Source: Nephrocerus scutellatus | Taxonomy: Eukaryota > Arthropoda > Insecta > Diptera > Pipunculidae | NCBI GenBank assembly: GCA_947095585.1 | Contig: OX352763.1 | Location: forward strand, 66,515,067-66,579,066 | Direction of reading: 5' to 3' | DNA: 64,000 bases | Shown here: positions 19,743-30,790 of the stretch, one piece after another | Layout of the letters: each line of letters opens with the position of its first letter | Position numbering within the stretch: position 1 is the first letter of the stretch | Program-made: the position numbers and the translations under genes | Notes under the pieces: generated by a model | The model's input: the letters and a program-made list of their open reading frames with translations, nothing else | Database searches by the model: none | What the model was told of the DNA's origin: nothing

Positions 19743-21539
19743 CATCATCATATTTGGCTCTACAACCGGGGTCCGGTCCTGGCCTCCCGCAAAAAGTCTC
19801 TCCACCGGTCCCGATTTCAAGCCGATGTCATCCAGTTTGCTATCCATAAACTCTGGGCGTCCTGGTCTACGCCATCCTTCCAGCGTAGGCTTGGCCGGCC
19901 CCGCTGTCGAGTTCCATAAATCCTCATGCGAGCTAGGTGTCCTGCCCACCGGAGCCTACCGAGCTTAATTTTCTTCACGATGTCGACATCGCGGTAACGC
20001 TCGTAGATCTCATCATTATAGAGTCTCCGGAATCGTCCTTCCTCACATACGGGGCCGACAATTCTCCATAAGAATTTTCTCTACAACGCGGCTAAGAGGT
20101 CAGAATGCTTTTTGCTAAGCAGCCAAGTCTCGGATCCATATGTAAATACTGGTATGACCATTGTCTTATATATCAGCAGCTTGGATGTTATGGTTAACTT
20201 CCTGGATTTGAAGAGTCTTGACAGGCTATAGTAGGCTTTGTTGGCTTTAAGCAGCCGTGCGCGTATTTCTGGTTCCATGCTGTTATCGGCTGCTATAGTT
20301 GACCCGAGATAGTTAAAGGATTGCACTACTTCAAATTCGCGCTCCACTATCTGAACTGAGGAACCAATGTTGGATCTTCTACTCGCAGACGTGGCCACCA
20401 TGTACCTTGTTTTGCTCTCATTTATGTGCAGCCCCAGATTTCGTGCCGCCTGCTCTATCTGGATGAAAGCTTCCTGTACAGCTCTTTGGTTTCTACCAAC
20501 GATGTCAATATCGTCTGCGTAAGCCAGTATCTGAATGGACTTTTAGACGATTGTTCCTCTCGCCGTTACGTCAGAGTCACAGATCACTTTCTCCAACGCC
20601 AGGTTGAAGAGGACACAGGCCAGTCCATCCACTTGTCGGAGCCCGTTATAGATGTTAAATGGGCTTGATAGTGATTCGGAGCCTCCAAATCCTAAGTTAG
20701 CTGGCCATTTAGCAACTCATGAAAGTGCTCTTCCCATCGCTCTAAGATGCCTTTATGATCGGCGATCAGATTACCCTCCTTGTCCTTGCAGTATGTGCAA
20801 CGCGGTGTATATTGTGTCATACCGTGGACTCTTTACTCTCTGTACTGTTCCAGTTCACGGACGAGATTGTTCTCCCAGGCTGCTTTCTTTCGCCGGTGAA
20901 CTGTTTTTTCATATCTTCTGAGCTCTTTATATTCGCAACATTCTTACGTTCAGTCGCTAGCTTACATTCGTCATCGAACCAGTCGTTTCGATCTCTACGA
21001 CTACTGCCTAAGATGGAGTCAGCAGTACTAAGACAGTATTCTTAAGGCGTGTCCATTTCTCTTCTACGACCGACATCTCAGCCCCAGGACTTACTTTCCC
21101 TGCATTTAGGCGAGTCCTATCGCTTGACCGTAGCTGTTTCTGGTCTCTTCATTGCGAAGGGCAGCCGTTTTGACTCGAATCTGATTCGCGGATGCAGTTT
21201 CCCGTGATGATGCTATCCGCGCTCGGAGCACCATACCAACAAGATAGTGGTCCGAGTCGATGTTGGCACCTCGGTACGTTCGTACCGTCATCAGGTTTAG
21301 GCTGTGGCGGCGGTCTATAAACACGTGGTCTATCTGTTTGCGAGTGGCTCCATCAGGAGATACCCAGGTGGCTTTGTGGATATTTTTACGCGCAAACCTT
21401 GTACTCGCCACGACCAAATTATTGCTTGCTGCCATCTCTATGATCGCACTTCCACCAGTCAGAGATAGTTGCGGCCACATGCAATTCTAGAACATTCTGT
21501 GGTATTCCCCCTATTTCTGCTGATGACTGACCGCCCTAT
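19743..21539 (-). mobile_element. RTE-clade LINE, copy 2
   Basis: Same family and orientation as copy 1, flanked by a perfect 9-bp duplication CTTGGTATT (19734-19742 and 21540-21548), so both ends are exact. The 3' end has a short CATCATCAT tail. The 5' end lies inside the endonuclease ('AASNNLVVASTRFARKNIHK', 21435-21380). An internal deletion joins the region after 'NGLRQ' to the LNG region near 20690. ORF pieces at 20081-20401 (thumb: 'GSETWLLSKKHSDLLAAL') and 21106-21480 (endonuclease) are broken. Confidence 0.88.
20081..21480 (-). pseudogene. RTE ORF2 remnants of copy 2
   Basis: Endonuclease part 21106-21480: 'TRKQIDHVFIDRRHSLNLM' and 'SDHYLVGMVLRARI', the latter with the SDH catalytic motif of apurinic endonucleases. 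Copy 1 lacks this SDHYLVG stretch through a small deletion. The RT thumb part is 20081-20401. The central RT with its catalytic Asp pair is deleted. Confidence 0.78.
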
Positions 21540-21548
21540 CTTGGTATT

Positions 21549-21604
21549 AGCAAACATAATTCTTTACTACAATTATATAACTACCTTAGTATTATTATAT
21601 CATA
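21549..21604. repeat. Minisatellite B, middle piece
   Basis: AGCAAACATAATTCTTTACTACAATTATATAACTACC continues the tract across the RTE insertion and ends where a Helitron was inserted. Confidence 0.7.
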
Positions 21605-22185
21605 TCTATCTAATATATAAAAATCTCGTGTTACCGATTGTTATGAAATTTTTTATGTATATTTAGTAGGTATGAGAATAGGTTTTAAAGTGAAAAAAAA
21701 ATACCGCTAGGTGAAAAAAATTTGACTATAGTCGGAACATTGTTTTTGTGGTAGTATTTATGAAACGATATGGCTCAAATTCACACCATATAATATTTAA
21801 ATAAAAAGAAAGTCGTTGACAAAATTTGGAACGTGGGCATGACGTCAGTGGGCGGGAGGTCAGTGGGCGGTGCTCAGCGGGATGGGGCAGCCGGGAAACG
21901 CGGGTGTAAGTGGGCGTGGCGTCAGTGGGTGTGAGGTCAGTGGGTGTGAGTTCAGTGGGCGGTGGGTCAGTGTGTATGAGGTCAATGGGTGAGAGGACAG
22001 TTGGTGTGAAGTCAGTGGGTGTGAGTTCAGTGGGCAGTGGGTCAGTGTGTATGAGGTCAATGGGTGGGTGGTTAGTGGACGTGAGGTCAGTGGGCGGGGG
22101 TCAGTGGGATGGGGCAGCCGGGAAATGCGGGTGTAAGTGGGCGTGGCGTCAGTGGGCGGGTAGCAAAGCGCCCGGGTACAGCTAG
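21605..22185 (+). mobile_element. Non-autonomous Helitron, 581 bp
   Basis: It starts with TCTATCTAATATATAAAAAT (21605) and ends with GCGCCCGGGTACAGCTAG (22185). It fits the Helitron rule of 5' TC, 3' CTRR (here CTAG), insertion between host A (21604) and T (22186), and no target duplication. A GC-rich palindrome (GCCCGGGT-type) lies just before the CTAG. No Rep/helicase coding region is present. The 3' half is a GT-rich minisatellite. The RepHel source at 9690-13612 is not obviously the parent, because its ends are not visible. Confidence 0.8.
21840..22160. repeat. Minisatellite inside the Helitron
   Basis: About 28 copies of a 10-11-bp word close to GTCAGTGGGC/GTGTGAG. A higher-order block GTGAGTTCAGTGGGCGGTGG...GAGGTCAATGGGTG is repeated twice (21946-22005 and 22020-22070). 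It gives open frames rich in Val-Gly-Ser on one strand and Leu-Thr-Ser-His on the other, which are repeat artefacts. Confidence 0.85.
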
Positions 22186-22580
22186 TATACTATACTATAA
22201 CTATTGCTATTGCTATTACTATATAACTACATTGGTATAAGCAAACAGAATTCGTTGCCACAATTATATAACTACCTTAGGATTATTATACCATATCTAT
22301 ATACTATACTATTACTATTACTATTGCTATTACTATGACTATATAACTACCTTGGCATTAGTTAACATAATTCTTTAATACAATTATATAACTATCTTAG
22401 TATTATCATATCATATATATATACTATACTATTACTATCACGATGGTTATTACTAGATATATATAGATACTATACTATTACTATCACTATGGTTATTACC
22501 ATGACTATATAACTACATTGGTATTATATACTATACTATTACTACTACTATTGCCATTACTATGACTATATAACTACATA
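22186..22580. repeat. Minisatellite B, last piece
   Basis: The TATACTATACTATTACTATTAC tract resumes after the Helitron with ATAACTACCTTGG- and ACATAATTCTTTA-type words and ends near 22580. The whole tract (18300-22580) therefore took at least three independent insertions. Confidence 0.75.
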
Positions 22581-22845
22581 TAAGTTTCTTTTGTCAAAAT
22601 ATATATACATAAATCAATAAACTCGATAAACTGAATAAGTTCTTTTATTGGATAAACTCTATGCTTCGTTAGAGACCTTTGTCGCCGTGGAGTCTGATCG
22701 CGGGGTGTGAAGAGGTGTGTGCGGCATTTCCCCTTTTGTTTTCCTCTTGAATCGGCAGCGAAATTAAATTCGTTCGGGATACCCAGTAAACCCCCCCTCC
22801 CCCCCCATCTCTAGCTGAGCCGAGCCGGACCAAGCTGCCTGTTGG
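22581..22845. other. Unassigned stretch before BEL1 gag
   Basis: It carries a C-run (22784-22805) and no coding potential. By position it may include the 5' LTR end and leader of BEL1, but I see no primer-binding site that would prove it. Confidence 0.3.
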
Positions 22846-23552
22846 GATACTCCAGAATGAAAATTCGGGAACGTATTCATTCCCAAATGAACCGTTTCAC
22901 CTATTTACATCAATGTTTATTAAAAGGGAAGGCGTTTCATTTTATAGAAGGTCTATCACCATCCGAAGCTAATTATAATCAGGTTTGGTTTTTTATGAAA
23001 ATGAATCCAGAACTAAAATGTTACATATGAAACAAATTTATTTTTTAAAATCGGTAACGCAAGAAAATAATGCGAAGGCATTGCAATCCTTCATTGATAT
23101 GTTTTGGAACCTTTTTAATTCGCTTAAAGCTCTCAAGATTCCTGTAGCTGAATTGGTTTGCCATGTGACTCATGTCGTCATGTCGATGCTCAATCTCGTC
23201 AATTATTCGAAACAAAAAGGCCATTAGATCGGATCCCTTCAATTAAAGAGGTAATGGATATCTTATCCACACGTGCTCGTGTTCTAGGAGCGATCTCTAC
23301 GTCTTCGAACACTCAGTCAACATTTGACACAGCAAATAAAAATACAAAAAAATATAATACGGGTAAAATCAGTTTTAATCACATGGTCACTGACTCTAAT
23401 ATATCTTGTCCCTTTTGTAAATCAAATCATTCAATTTTCAAATGCAAAAAATTTGAGGATTTATCCTCATAAGGGAAAATATTTGCCGAAACTGTTTTTA
23501 CAAACATCATATCAGTAAATGTAGATCCAAGGGTTTTGGAACATGTTATCGA
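22846..23552 (+). pseudogene. BEL1 gag with two zinc knuckles
   Basis: BEL/Pao gag, frameshifted. 'FTYLHQCLLKGKAFHFIEGL' (22896-22955) is the conserved capsid-like region. The zinc knuckles 'CPFCKSNHSIFKC' (23408-23446) and, in another frame, 'CRNCFYKHHISKC' (about 23485-23523) bind nucleic acid in functional elements. At least four frame breaks occur (22990, 23060, 23160, 23470). It is the first gene of the BEL1 remnant and is followed directly by the protease. Confidence 0.75.
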
Positions 23553-24251
23553 ATGCATCATACTTTACTTCACTACACTAATAAGAATAGTTTCCATCCG
23601 ACTAATAATTTCAACGAATATTCTAATAGGAATTTTACCAAATCTCAATTAGATAAAAATGATTCAATTCCCTCGAGTCCCACCACAAATTTTAACGAAC
23701 ATGATAAATTCAACAGTTACAATTCTAACGGACCATCATCAGGTCAAAGAAATTCTGTTTTCGGTTCATCTGTTGCTAATGCAACGTCGGAAGCCATGCA
23801 ATCAGGTACTTCTGTGTCTAATATTAGCAGCGTTATAGAGAATAGGTGTTTTTATTCGTCGCCAACTCAGATATTGTTCTCAACTGCGGTAATTTGGGTT
23901 GAAAGTTCGTCCGGTATGCGAATGCATTGCCGTGTCTTACTTGACTCGGGGTTCTCAATCCAACTTTGTAACCGAAAATGTATGCCAAAAATCTTGGCTC
24001 ACAAAAAATCGATACATGTGCCTATAACCGGTATAAACCAAAAGGTCACTCAAATCAGTCTTCAAGCAAATTTATCGATTGAATCTCGAGTTTCGAATTT
24101 TAAAATTAATTTAAATTTTTTGGTGTTACCCAAAATAACTGGTACTTTACCCTTATATCCTGTGAAATTCAATGTAAACAATTTACCAAGTTCAATTGTG
24201 TTGGGTGATCCTCAATTTCATGTACCTCAAACTATATCAGATAGCTTCTGA
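23553..24251 (+). pseudogene. BEL1 aspartic protease region (peptidase A17 type)
   Basis: An open stretch of 232 codons. After an Asn/Ser-rich linker (residues 1-100) comes 'RMHCRVLLDSGFSIQLCNRK' with the DSG that serves as the catalytic Asp motif of BEL/Pao proteases. It is followed by beta-strand-like hydrophobic alternation to 'LPSSIVLGDPQFHVP'. The usual family word after the Asp is GSQ; here it is GFS, a likely decay. Cuts the Gag-Pol precursor in working elements. Confidence 0.75.
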
Positions 24252-25440
24252 AAATATAGTTTTATTAATGTGCTGCCATGATGATACTCTGAGTAAACAA
24301 ATTCAAAAATTCTGGCAAATTGAGGATGTACATTTGCCCAATAATGTTTCGTTAGAAGACAAAGCATGTGAAAAACATTATGTGAACAACGTGACCGGTC
24401 AGGAAGATATAGTGTGGCTTTGCCTATAAAATCTAATTTAAATCAACTTGGTGATTCACAACACACTGCTTTAAAAGAATTTCATTATTTGGAGAATAAA
24501 TTCATAAAAAATCCTGATCTGAAACAACAATATATTCAGTTCATGAATGAATATATAAAATTAAACCACATGCACCTTGTTGATTCATCTCAGTGTTCTC
24601 ATTCAAAAACGGATTGTTTTTATTTTATGCCACATCATGCGGTTTTCAAGGATAGTAGCCTCACAACGAAAGTGCGGGTTGTGTGTAATGCATCAGCTAA
24701 AACCACTTTCGGACTATCGTTAAACGATACTCTTATGACTAGACCGACGATCCAATAGGATCTCTTTTCAATTATTATTCGATTCAGAAAGTCTCGTAGA
24801 GCATTGACTGCGGACATTGCAAAAATGTACCGACAGATAAACGTCCATAAGTCTGATCAGAATCTTCAACAAATATTTTGAAGATCCTATTTCAATATAT
24901 CGGTTAAATACAGTGACGTATGGCACTGCGTGTGCCCCGTTTTTGGCAATAAGAACTTTGAAAGAATTAGCAATCAACGAATGTTCCAAGTTTCCATTAG
25001 CCTCAAAATTATTGATCAGAGATTTTTACGTAGATGATATTTGTCAGGTTCAAATAATGGCGAGGAAGCAAAACTAATCCAAGAACAAATGACCACGCTA
25101 AAAGTGGCTTCAATCTTTGTAAATGGTCATCAAATAGTTCCGAAATAATTTCAGATATCCAAGATAAAAATTTAAACATTACATTAAACAACAATTCAAA
25201 CATTAGAACATTAGGTATTCTTTGGAATTCACATACTGATAATATTCAGATTTCATTAGGAAAAATTTCACAAAAGTAGATAATAGTTTCACAAAAAGAT
25301 CAGTCCTATCGCAAATAGCGCAACTTTTCGAATGGGTCTATTTGCTCCCGTATTCTTTACAGCCAAATTATTAATGCAAAAACTTTGGGCTACTGATTGT
25401 CAATGGGATGAAAAAAATCCTGAGCATTTGCATTCAAAAT
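24252..25440 (+). pseudogene. BEL1 reverse transcriptase, broken
   Basis: 'QHTALKEFHYLENKFIKNPD' (24460-24525) and 'FMPHHAVFKDSSLTTKVRVV' then 'SLNDTLM' (24628-24740) are BEL/Pao RT fingers. 'ADIAKMYRQI' (24808-24838) holds the first catalytic Asp, and 'FYVDDI' (25024-25041) holds the intact YxDD pair. Frameshifts or stops at 24758, 24880 and 25050 break the frame. The last part 'FAPVFFTAKLLMQKLW' region leads to 'HSKWLSFLN' at 25434-25460, where an R repeat is inserted. Confidence 0.8.
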
Positions 25441-26385
25441 GGCTCTCGTTTTTAAATTCTCTATATTAACTTCACTTGCCCGTGGGTCGTCGGTCGTCGG
25501 TCGGTCGTCGGTCGGTCGTCGGTCGGTCGTCGGTCGGTCGTCTGTCGTGGATTCTTGCGATCAATTTTTAACCCACTTCCCATGGTCCGATTTTATTGAA
25601 ATTTTGCACACATGTGTATTTCCGGAGACAACACTTTCTATTAAATTTTGAGGCCCATCGGGCTGCGGGGTCGGGGGGCTCCCAAACAAAAATTTTAAAA
25701 AATTTACCCGATTTTCTTCAAATTTTACACACATGTGTATACCCAATAAACAATACTTTTTCGAAAATTTGGTAGTGATCGGGTCCCGGGTTCGGCCGCA
25801 AGGCCCTTATACATTTTTTAAATATCTGTACTGGCATCAGATATTCGTCGCCCTTTATGGACTGTGTGCGGTGTGTGCTGCGCAGTCGGCTGCGCTGCAT
25901 GGTTTTGTTGGTGGTGGAGAGAGAGAGAGAAATCTTAGCGCACGCACAAATGAACCCAGCAAATGAAACGAGACATACATGTTTTATGCTTACTTCAACT
26001 TACATTTTTATTTACTGAATTGTATTTTTATTGATGTCGTTTTTTTTGTTGTCGATATCAACTTACAGATAGAACAACAAGTTTTCACAATATTCTGTCA
26101 TTTGGCGTTTTCATAAATTAGTTCAGAGCAGTCAAAGAGTTCTCAAGATAAATGTTCGTGTTTCTTATTTGCTCAGAGTATGAGCGTGCTCTAAGTGCTC
26201 AGAATAAAATGATCTGAGCTTTTTTAATTTTAACATCTGATGACAAATGTTTGTTTCGATGATTTTCTCCTACAATAAAAAAAAATGGCCCAGGATCGAG
26301 GGGCTCCCATATCAATTTCTGCGATAAGAGAATTTAGATGAAAAATTTTAATTTTTATGGGTTGTTTTTTTTAGTTAGCTAAATA
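25441..26385 (+). mobile_element. Family R repeat, copy 4, inside BEL1 pol
   Basis: The head TTTTTAAATTCTCTATATTA starts at 25448. In this copy the usual (CTGG)n run is replaced by an 11-bp minisatellite TCGTCGGTCGG (25486-25548). Units with ACACATGTGTATTTCCGG and the core GGCATCAGATATTCG (25833) follow. A (GA)n run lies at 25918-25930. The tail GAGAATTTAGATGAAAAATT is at 26330-26349. BEL1 coding resumes at about 26400. The longest R copy with both ends. Confidence 0.75.
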
Positions 26386-26890
26386 TTTTTTATACAATTT
26401 AAATTCCGAGATGCATATCACCGTATGATAGAGTGAAAAATATTGAATTGCATGGATTCGGAGATGATTCCGAAAGTGGTTATGGTTGCTGCTTCTATAT
26501 TAGGACAATTGATGATAATGATAATTATAATTGTCAATTACTTTGGGCAAAGTCCAAGGTCATATTGTGGTCTGATTCTTTAGTAACTTTATACAGAATA
26601 AATTCATCACCGTCAAGGTATACAACTTTCGTTGCAAACAGAATATCCACCCAAAATGTGGGCATATATTCGGTCAAATTTAAATCCTGCTGACATAGTT
26701 TCACGCGGTTTGATGCCTCCACAATTGGATTCTTCATCCTTATGGTGGAGTGGACCTGAGTTCTTAACAAATCCCGACTTGGATTGGCCTCTAACATCTC
26801 ATAAATTGTCCAATGGTAATTTAAAGGATCCTGAATTATTAGAGGTTGAAAGGGAAAATCCGTACGAAATAGTTGAAAGATTTTAATAAA
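26386..26890 (+). pseudogene. BEL1 RNase H region
   Basis: 'VKNIELHGFGDDSESGYGC' (26432-26490) is the start of RNase H, where family members have HGFxDAS. 'VILWSDSLVTLYRI' (26559-26600) holds another acidic residue, and 'NPADIVSRGL' with 'WWSGPEFL' (26685-26770) is the standard BEL end of this region. Small deletions and frame changes occur at about 26545 and 26650. RNase H removes the RNA strand during cDNA synthesis in working copies. Confidence 0.78.
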
Positions 26891-27822
26891 TTATTGCGCA
26901 TATCCGCGCTTTGTTTGCGATTCGCTAATAACTGTCGAATTGGTAAAAACAGCTGTGATTTAAAATACGGTGAAATAACTGCTAAGAAAGTTGACTATGT
27001 TTGAAGGGGAATTATTAAATTCATTCAAGGTGAAAATTATTCAAAAGAAATTAAAATTTTAAAAATTGGGAAATTTGTTGATAAACAGAGTTCAATGAAT
27101 AAGCTATTGGAGCGCGTGGAGAATTGCAAGTACTCCAACGTTTTTTGGATTCTGAATTACACAAACATGAAGTGTTAAAATATTGTAGACAAGAAGGTAT
27201 TAATTGGCATACCATCCCACCTCGTTCACCGCATTTTGGCGGATTGTGGGAGGGGGCTGTCAAAAGTGCGAAGCACCATTTGAAAAGAGTGCTTGGCGAT
27301 CATGTTTGCACAGTAGAAGAACTAACTACTTTAGTGGTACAAATCGAGAGTTGCCTTAAATCAAGGCCAATCATTCCAATGTCTGAGGATCCCTCAGACT
27401 TTACAGCATTGACGCCTGGTCATTTTTTGATCAGAGGTCCAATAAACTCAATTCCCGAACCATCTTTATTTCATCTAAGTTTTACTCGTCTGTCAAGGTA
27501 TCAAAAAATGCAATACTGTATGCAGAAATTTTGTAATCGATGGTCTAATGAGTATTTGGCAGAATTGCAGCAGCGACAAAAATGGTTTAATGGTACTTCC
27601 AATATTGATGTTGGAAGTTTTGTCATTTTGAAGGAAGATAATGTTCCGCCTATTAAATGGATTATGGGTAGGGTGGTGCAGGCACATCCGGGTTCAGATA
27701 ATTTTGTTAGAGTGGTTACGGTTAAAACAGAGAAAGGTGAATTTAAACGAGCTATCTCAAGGATTTGTGTCTTGCCTTTGGAAAAATCATTGCAAACTTG
27801 TTATTCAAGCCTTATAGAATGA
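26891..27822 (+). pseudogene. BEL1 integrase, core deleted
   Basis: 26885-27115 reads 'FNKLLRISALCLRFANNCRI' and 'YSKEIKILKIGKFVDKQSSM' with stops, the linker before integrase. The zinc finger and most of the catalytic core are missing. 27124-27822 is open: 'IPPRSPHFGGLWEGAVKSAK' with the last catalytic Glu, 'ALTPGHFLIRGP', then the C-terminal domain 'PPIKWIMGRVVQAHPG'. The deletion removes the first two catalytic acids, so the enzyme is dead. Confidence 0.82.
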
Positions 27823-28049
27823 AATGTCAGAAATAAACTAATAAACTATATAATTATTATTATATTTAGAAATTAAAATTTATACGTTTATCAATTTTAA
27901 GAATATAATTTTGTTAGAAAACAAATAACAAATTTTGAATCTAGTTGTTCAAGGTGGCCGGTATGATGAGTTTTCTTAATTTTGAAGAGTTTACTAATCT
28001 ATTCCTTTTTTTGTGTTTGTACTTCAGCAACTGTCACTGTCATTGTCAA
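27823..28049 (+). repeat. BEL1 3' end and possible LTR start
   Basis: An AT-rich 3' stretch leads to AAGGTGGCCGG (27951-27961), which resembles the G-rich polypurine tract of BEL elements, then TATGATGAG. The LTR, if any, is cut at about 28050 by an R block. No second LTR copy is seen, so the border is uncertain. Confidence 0.35.
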
Positions 28050-29235
28050 TTCTGACATCCGATTGACCCGATTTTCTTCAAGTTTTATATACGTGTGTAT
28101 CTCCATGGACAACACTTTTTGTAAAAATTTTGGAGACCCCAGGGTCATAAGGCCCCAACAAATTTTTAAAAAAAATTAACCCGAATTTTTTCCAATTGTA
28201 TACACGCTGTTATCTCCGATGGACAAAACTTTTTGTAGAAATTTTAGAGACGCCGGGCCCTGGGGTCGTGGGGCCTTATATAAATTTAAAATAAAAATTA
28301 AACCGATTTTGGTAGAAATTTTGCACACATGTGTATTTCCGGAGACAAAACTTTCTATTAAAATGTTGGCCCCTGAGGCCCGAGGGGTGCCCATATAAAA
28401 TTTTTAAAAATTAACCCCATTTTCTTTAAATTTTATACACATATGTATCACTGATGGACAACACTTATTGTACAATTTTTAGAGACCCAAGGCCCCAGGG
28501 TCGTGGGGTCCCACAACATTTTTTTTTAAAAATTAACCCGATTTTCTTCAAATTTTTTACACGTGTATCTCCGATGGACAAAACCTTTTTGTAAAAATTT
28601 TGGAGACCCCAGGGTCAAGGGTCCCAAAAAAATTTTTTTAAAAAAATTAACTCGAATTTTTTAAAATTTTATGCACGCTGCTATCTCCGATGGACAACAC
28701 TTTTTGTAAAAAATTTGGAGACTACGGGCCCAGGGTTGTGGACCGCATACAAATTTTTTAAAAAAATCAACCCGACTTTCTTCATATTTTGTACACGTGT
28801 GTATCTCTGATGGACAAAACTTTTGGACATTTTTTGAGCAAATTCGCCCTTTGCACGAGGGGCGTGGAGGGAAGGGTTTAAACATTTGTTTATACCGATG
28901 GATAAAAGTTTTTGTAAAATTTTTGGAGCGAATGGGCCCTAAGGCCCGGGGGCGGGGCCATATAATTTTTTTTAAAAATTATCCCGATTTACTTTAAATT
29001 TTAAGAATATGTGTATCTCCGATAGACCGATCTTTTTGTAAACATTTTTGAGTTTTTGATTTGAATTTTTCCCATACAAATTTTTTTATCTCCAATGAGA
29101 ACAGTTTTTGAAAAAAAATTTAAGTGAAGGGGGTTCTAATATTATTTTGTTCCAAAGTAATCAGGTTCAAACTTTGCACACATATGTTCCTCCTATTAGA
29201 GAATTTACATGAAAAATTTAAATTTTTATGAGTTG
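28050..29235 (+). mobile_element. Family R repeat, copy 5 (tandem body)
   Basis: About nine diverged tandem units of 105-125 bp. The consensus words in order are AACCCGATTTTCTTCAAATT, ACACATGTGTATCTCCGATG, GACAAAACTTTTTGTAAAAA, then GGAGACCC, a GGGCC/GTGGGGCCC GC-rich dyad, and AAATTTTTTAAAAAATT. The tail CTATTAGAGAATTTACATGA closes it at 29195-29214. The head is absent. This is the reverse complement of the array at 8484-9240. Confidence 0.75.
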
Positions 29236-29239
29236 TTTT

Positions 29240-29760
29240 TAATATTTATTTCTTTTAAGCACACTTTCCCTGTTTTAACCAAAAATGTTCATTTACATTA
29301 CGATGGTATATAAGGAAATGATTTTTTAACTAAATATGGGCGTAAAATTGATTATTCCGAACAAAATTTAGGCTTTAATTTAAAAAATTACACTTTTTAT
29401 ATAATAAAAAACAAAACTCCAGCAAATATAGATATAAAGAAATCAAACTAAAAATTTTCAAAATAATGAAGTAAAATTCTACGTGATAAAAGGGTCAAAA
29501 GTGGACGAATGCCACAACCACACGATACTATAGCTTACGAGCAACGATCTACTACGTTAAAAAATCAGAAAAAAACCGCTTTTGGAAATCAAAATCCTAA
29601 TAAAAATGATAACCATAACACAACTTCATACGACGCAATTGTTTCTGAGCAGCGAACTGTGACCCTAAGACCTAGGTGTAAACAACTTACAGAAATCCCA
29701 TTCCCCTACAAAGAAGACGCTATAATTTTTAAAAGCAAGTTAGTCTTGACATTTATCTAG
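29240..29760 (+). pseudogene. Gypsy element G1: protease end and linker
   Basis: 'HTFPVLTKNVHLHYDGI' and 'GNDFLTKYGRKIDYSEQNL' (29268-29365) resemble the second half of a Ty3/Gypsy retropepsin (ILGxDFL motif). The catalytic DTG is lost with the upstream part. The Asn/Thr-rich linker 29509-29758 contains 'YDAIVSEQRTVTLRPRC'. It belongs to the same family as G2 (54206-57060), which lacks this part. Confidence 0.6.
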
Positions 29761-30790
29761 CAGAGACATTGGTAAGACCAGAACAAGAAAAAGTAAAATT
29801 TTTGTTAATGAAAAAAGAGATTGAAATCAATTTAAATTAACTTTAATATGCATGGAATGCATTAGACGCTTTCGACGTTATTGAAATGGATACCTCTAAA
29901 GACCCAATAAAAAAAAAGTTTATTCAAATTAGAGTCTATGCTGAATTTAGACCACTGTAATGATGAAGAAAATAAGTCAATTAAAAATATATGCCGTGAA
30001 TATAATGACGTATTTTTTTTGGAAGGTGATCATCTAAACACCGTATTATTACGAATTCTGAAGCACCGATTTTTATTAAGCCCTACAGATTACCTGAATC
30101 CCAGAAGGAAGAGATACAACACCAATTTAAAAAAATGTTGAACGATAACATTATAAAACCCAGCTGCAGCCCCTGGAATTCACCATTTCTACTTGTGCCC
30201 AAGAAACCAGATAGCAGATAGCAATGGTAAAAAAAAAACGGAGAGTGGTTGTTGACTTCAGGAAACTGAATAACATAACTATCGGTGATAGTTATCCACT
30301 ACCAAACATTACCGATATATTGGATCAATTAGGCAGAGCAAAATACTTAAGTACACTGGACCTAGCCAATAGGTTTCACCAGATAAAATAGGACAATAGA
30401 GATCAGGAGAAAACAGCTTTCAGTACTCCTTTTGGCCATTGCGAGTGTAATCGTATGCCTTTCGGTCTCAAAAATGCACCAGCTACTTTTCAGCGCTGTT
30501 CTAATTGGACTACAGGGTATCGACTGTTTCATATACATGGACGATATAGTTATCTACGGTTATGATCATAAGGAACACAACGAGAAATTGTTAAAAATAT
30601 TTAACAGACTGCGAAGCAACAGTCTGAAACTGAAGCCCGAAAAATGTAATTTTATAAAAAGAGAGTTAATGTACTTGGGACATGTTATTTCAAAAGATTG
30701 TATTAGTCCAGATACAAATAAAATAAAATCGGTAAAAACATATCCAAAGAATTCTAAGGACTTTACATATATGGCCGTAAGTTTTCGATA
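29761..30790 (+). pseudogene. Gypsy element G1: reverse transcriptase, broken
   Basis: Ty3/Gypsy RT in several frames: 'NPAAAPG'/'IIKPSCSPWNSPFLLVPKK' (30151-30210), 'VVVDFRKLNNITIGDSYPLP' (30246-30305), 'YLSTLDLANRFHQIK' with the first catalytic Asp (30345-30390), '[20 protein letters not shown]' (30419-30478), and '[20 protein letters not shown]' with the YxDD pair (30525-30585). It ends in 'LGHVISKD' (30674-30700). The RT-RNase H connection is deleted at about 30762: sequence present in G2 at 54532-54903 is missing here. Confidence 0.85.

Noticed and set aside
21860..22185. Val-Gly-Ser-rich or Leu-Thr-Ser-His-rich repeat protein
   Set aside because: Open frames on both strands arise from the GTCAGTGGGC minisatellite of a Helitron; there is no start context or conserved domain.
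16726..22900. BEL1 gag split by the satellite tract
   Set aside because: The gag scrap at 16726-16901 and the BEL1 start at 22850 overlap in homology, so they are two copies rather than two halves.
25439..25651. Arg-Ser-Val repeat protein
   Set aside because: It comes from the TCGTCGGTCGG minisatellite in an R repeat head and has no other coding sign.
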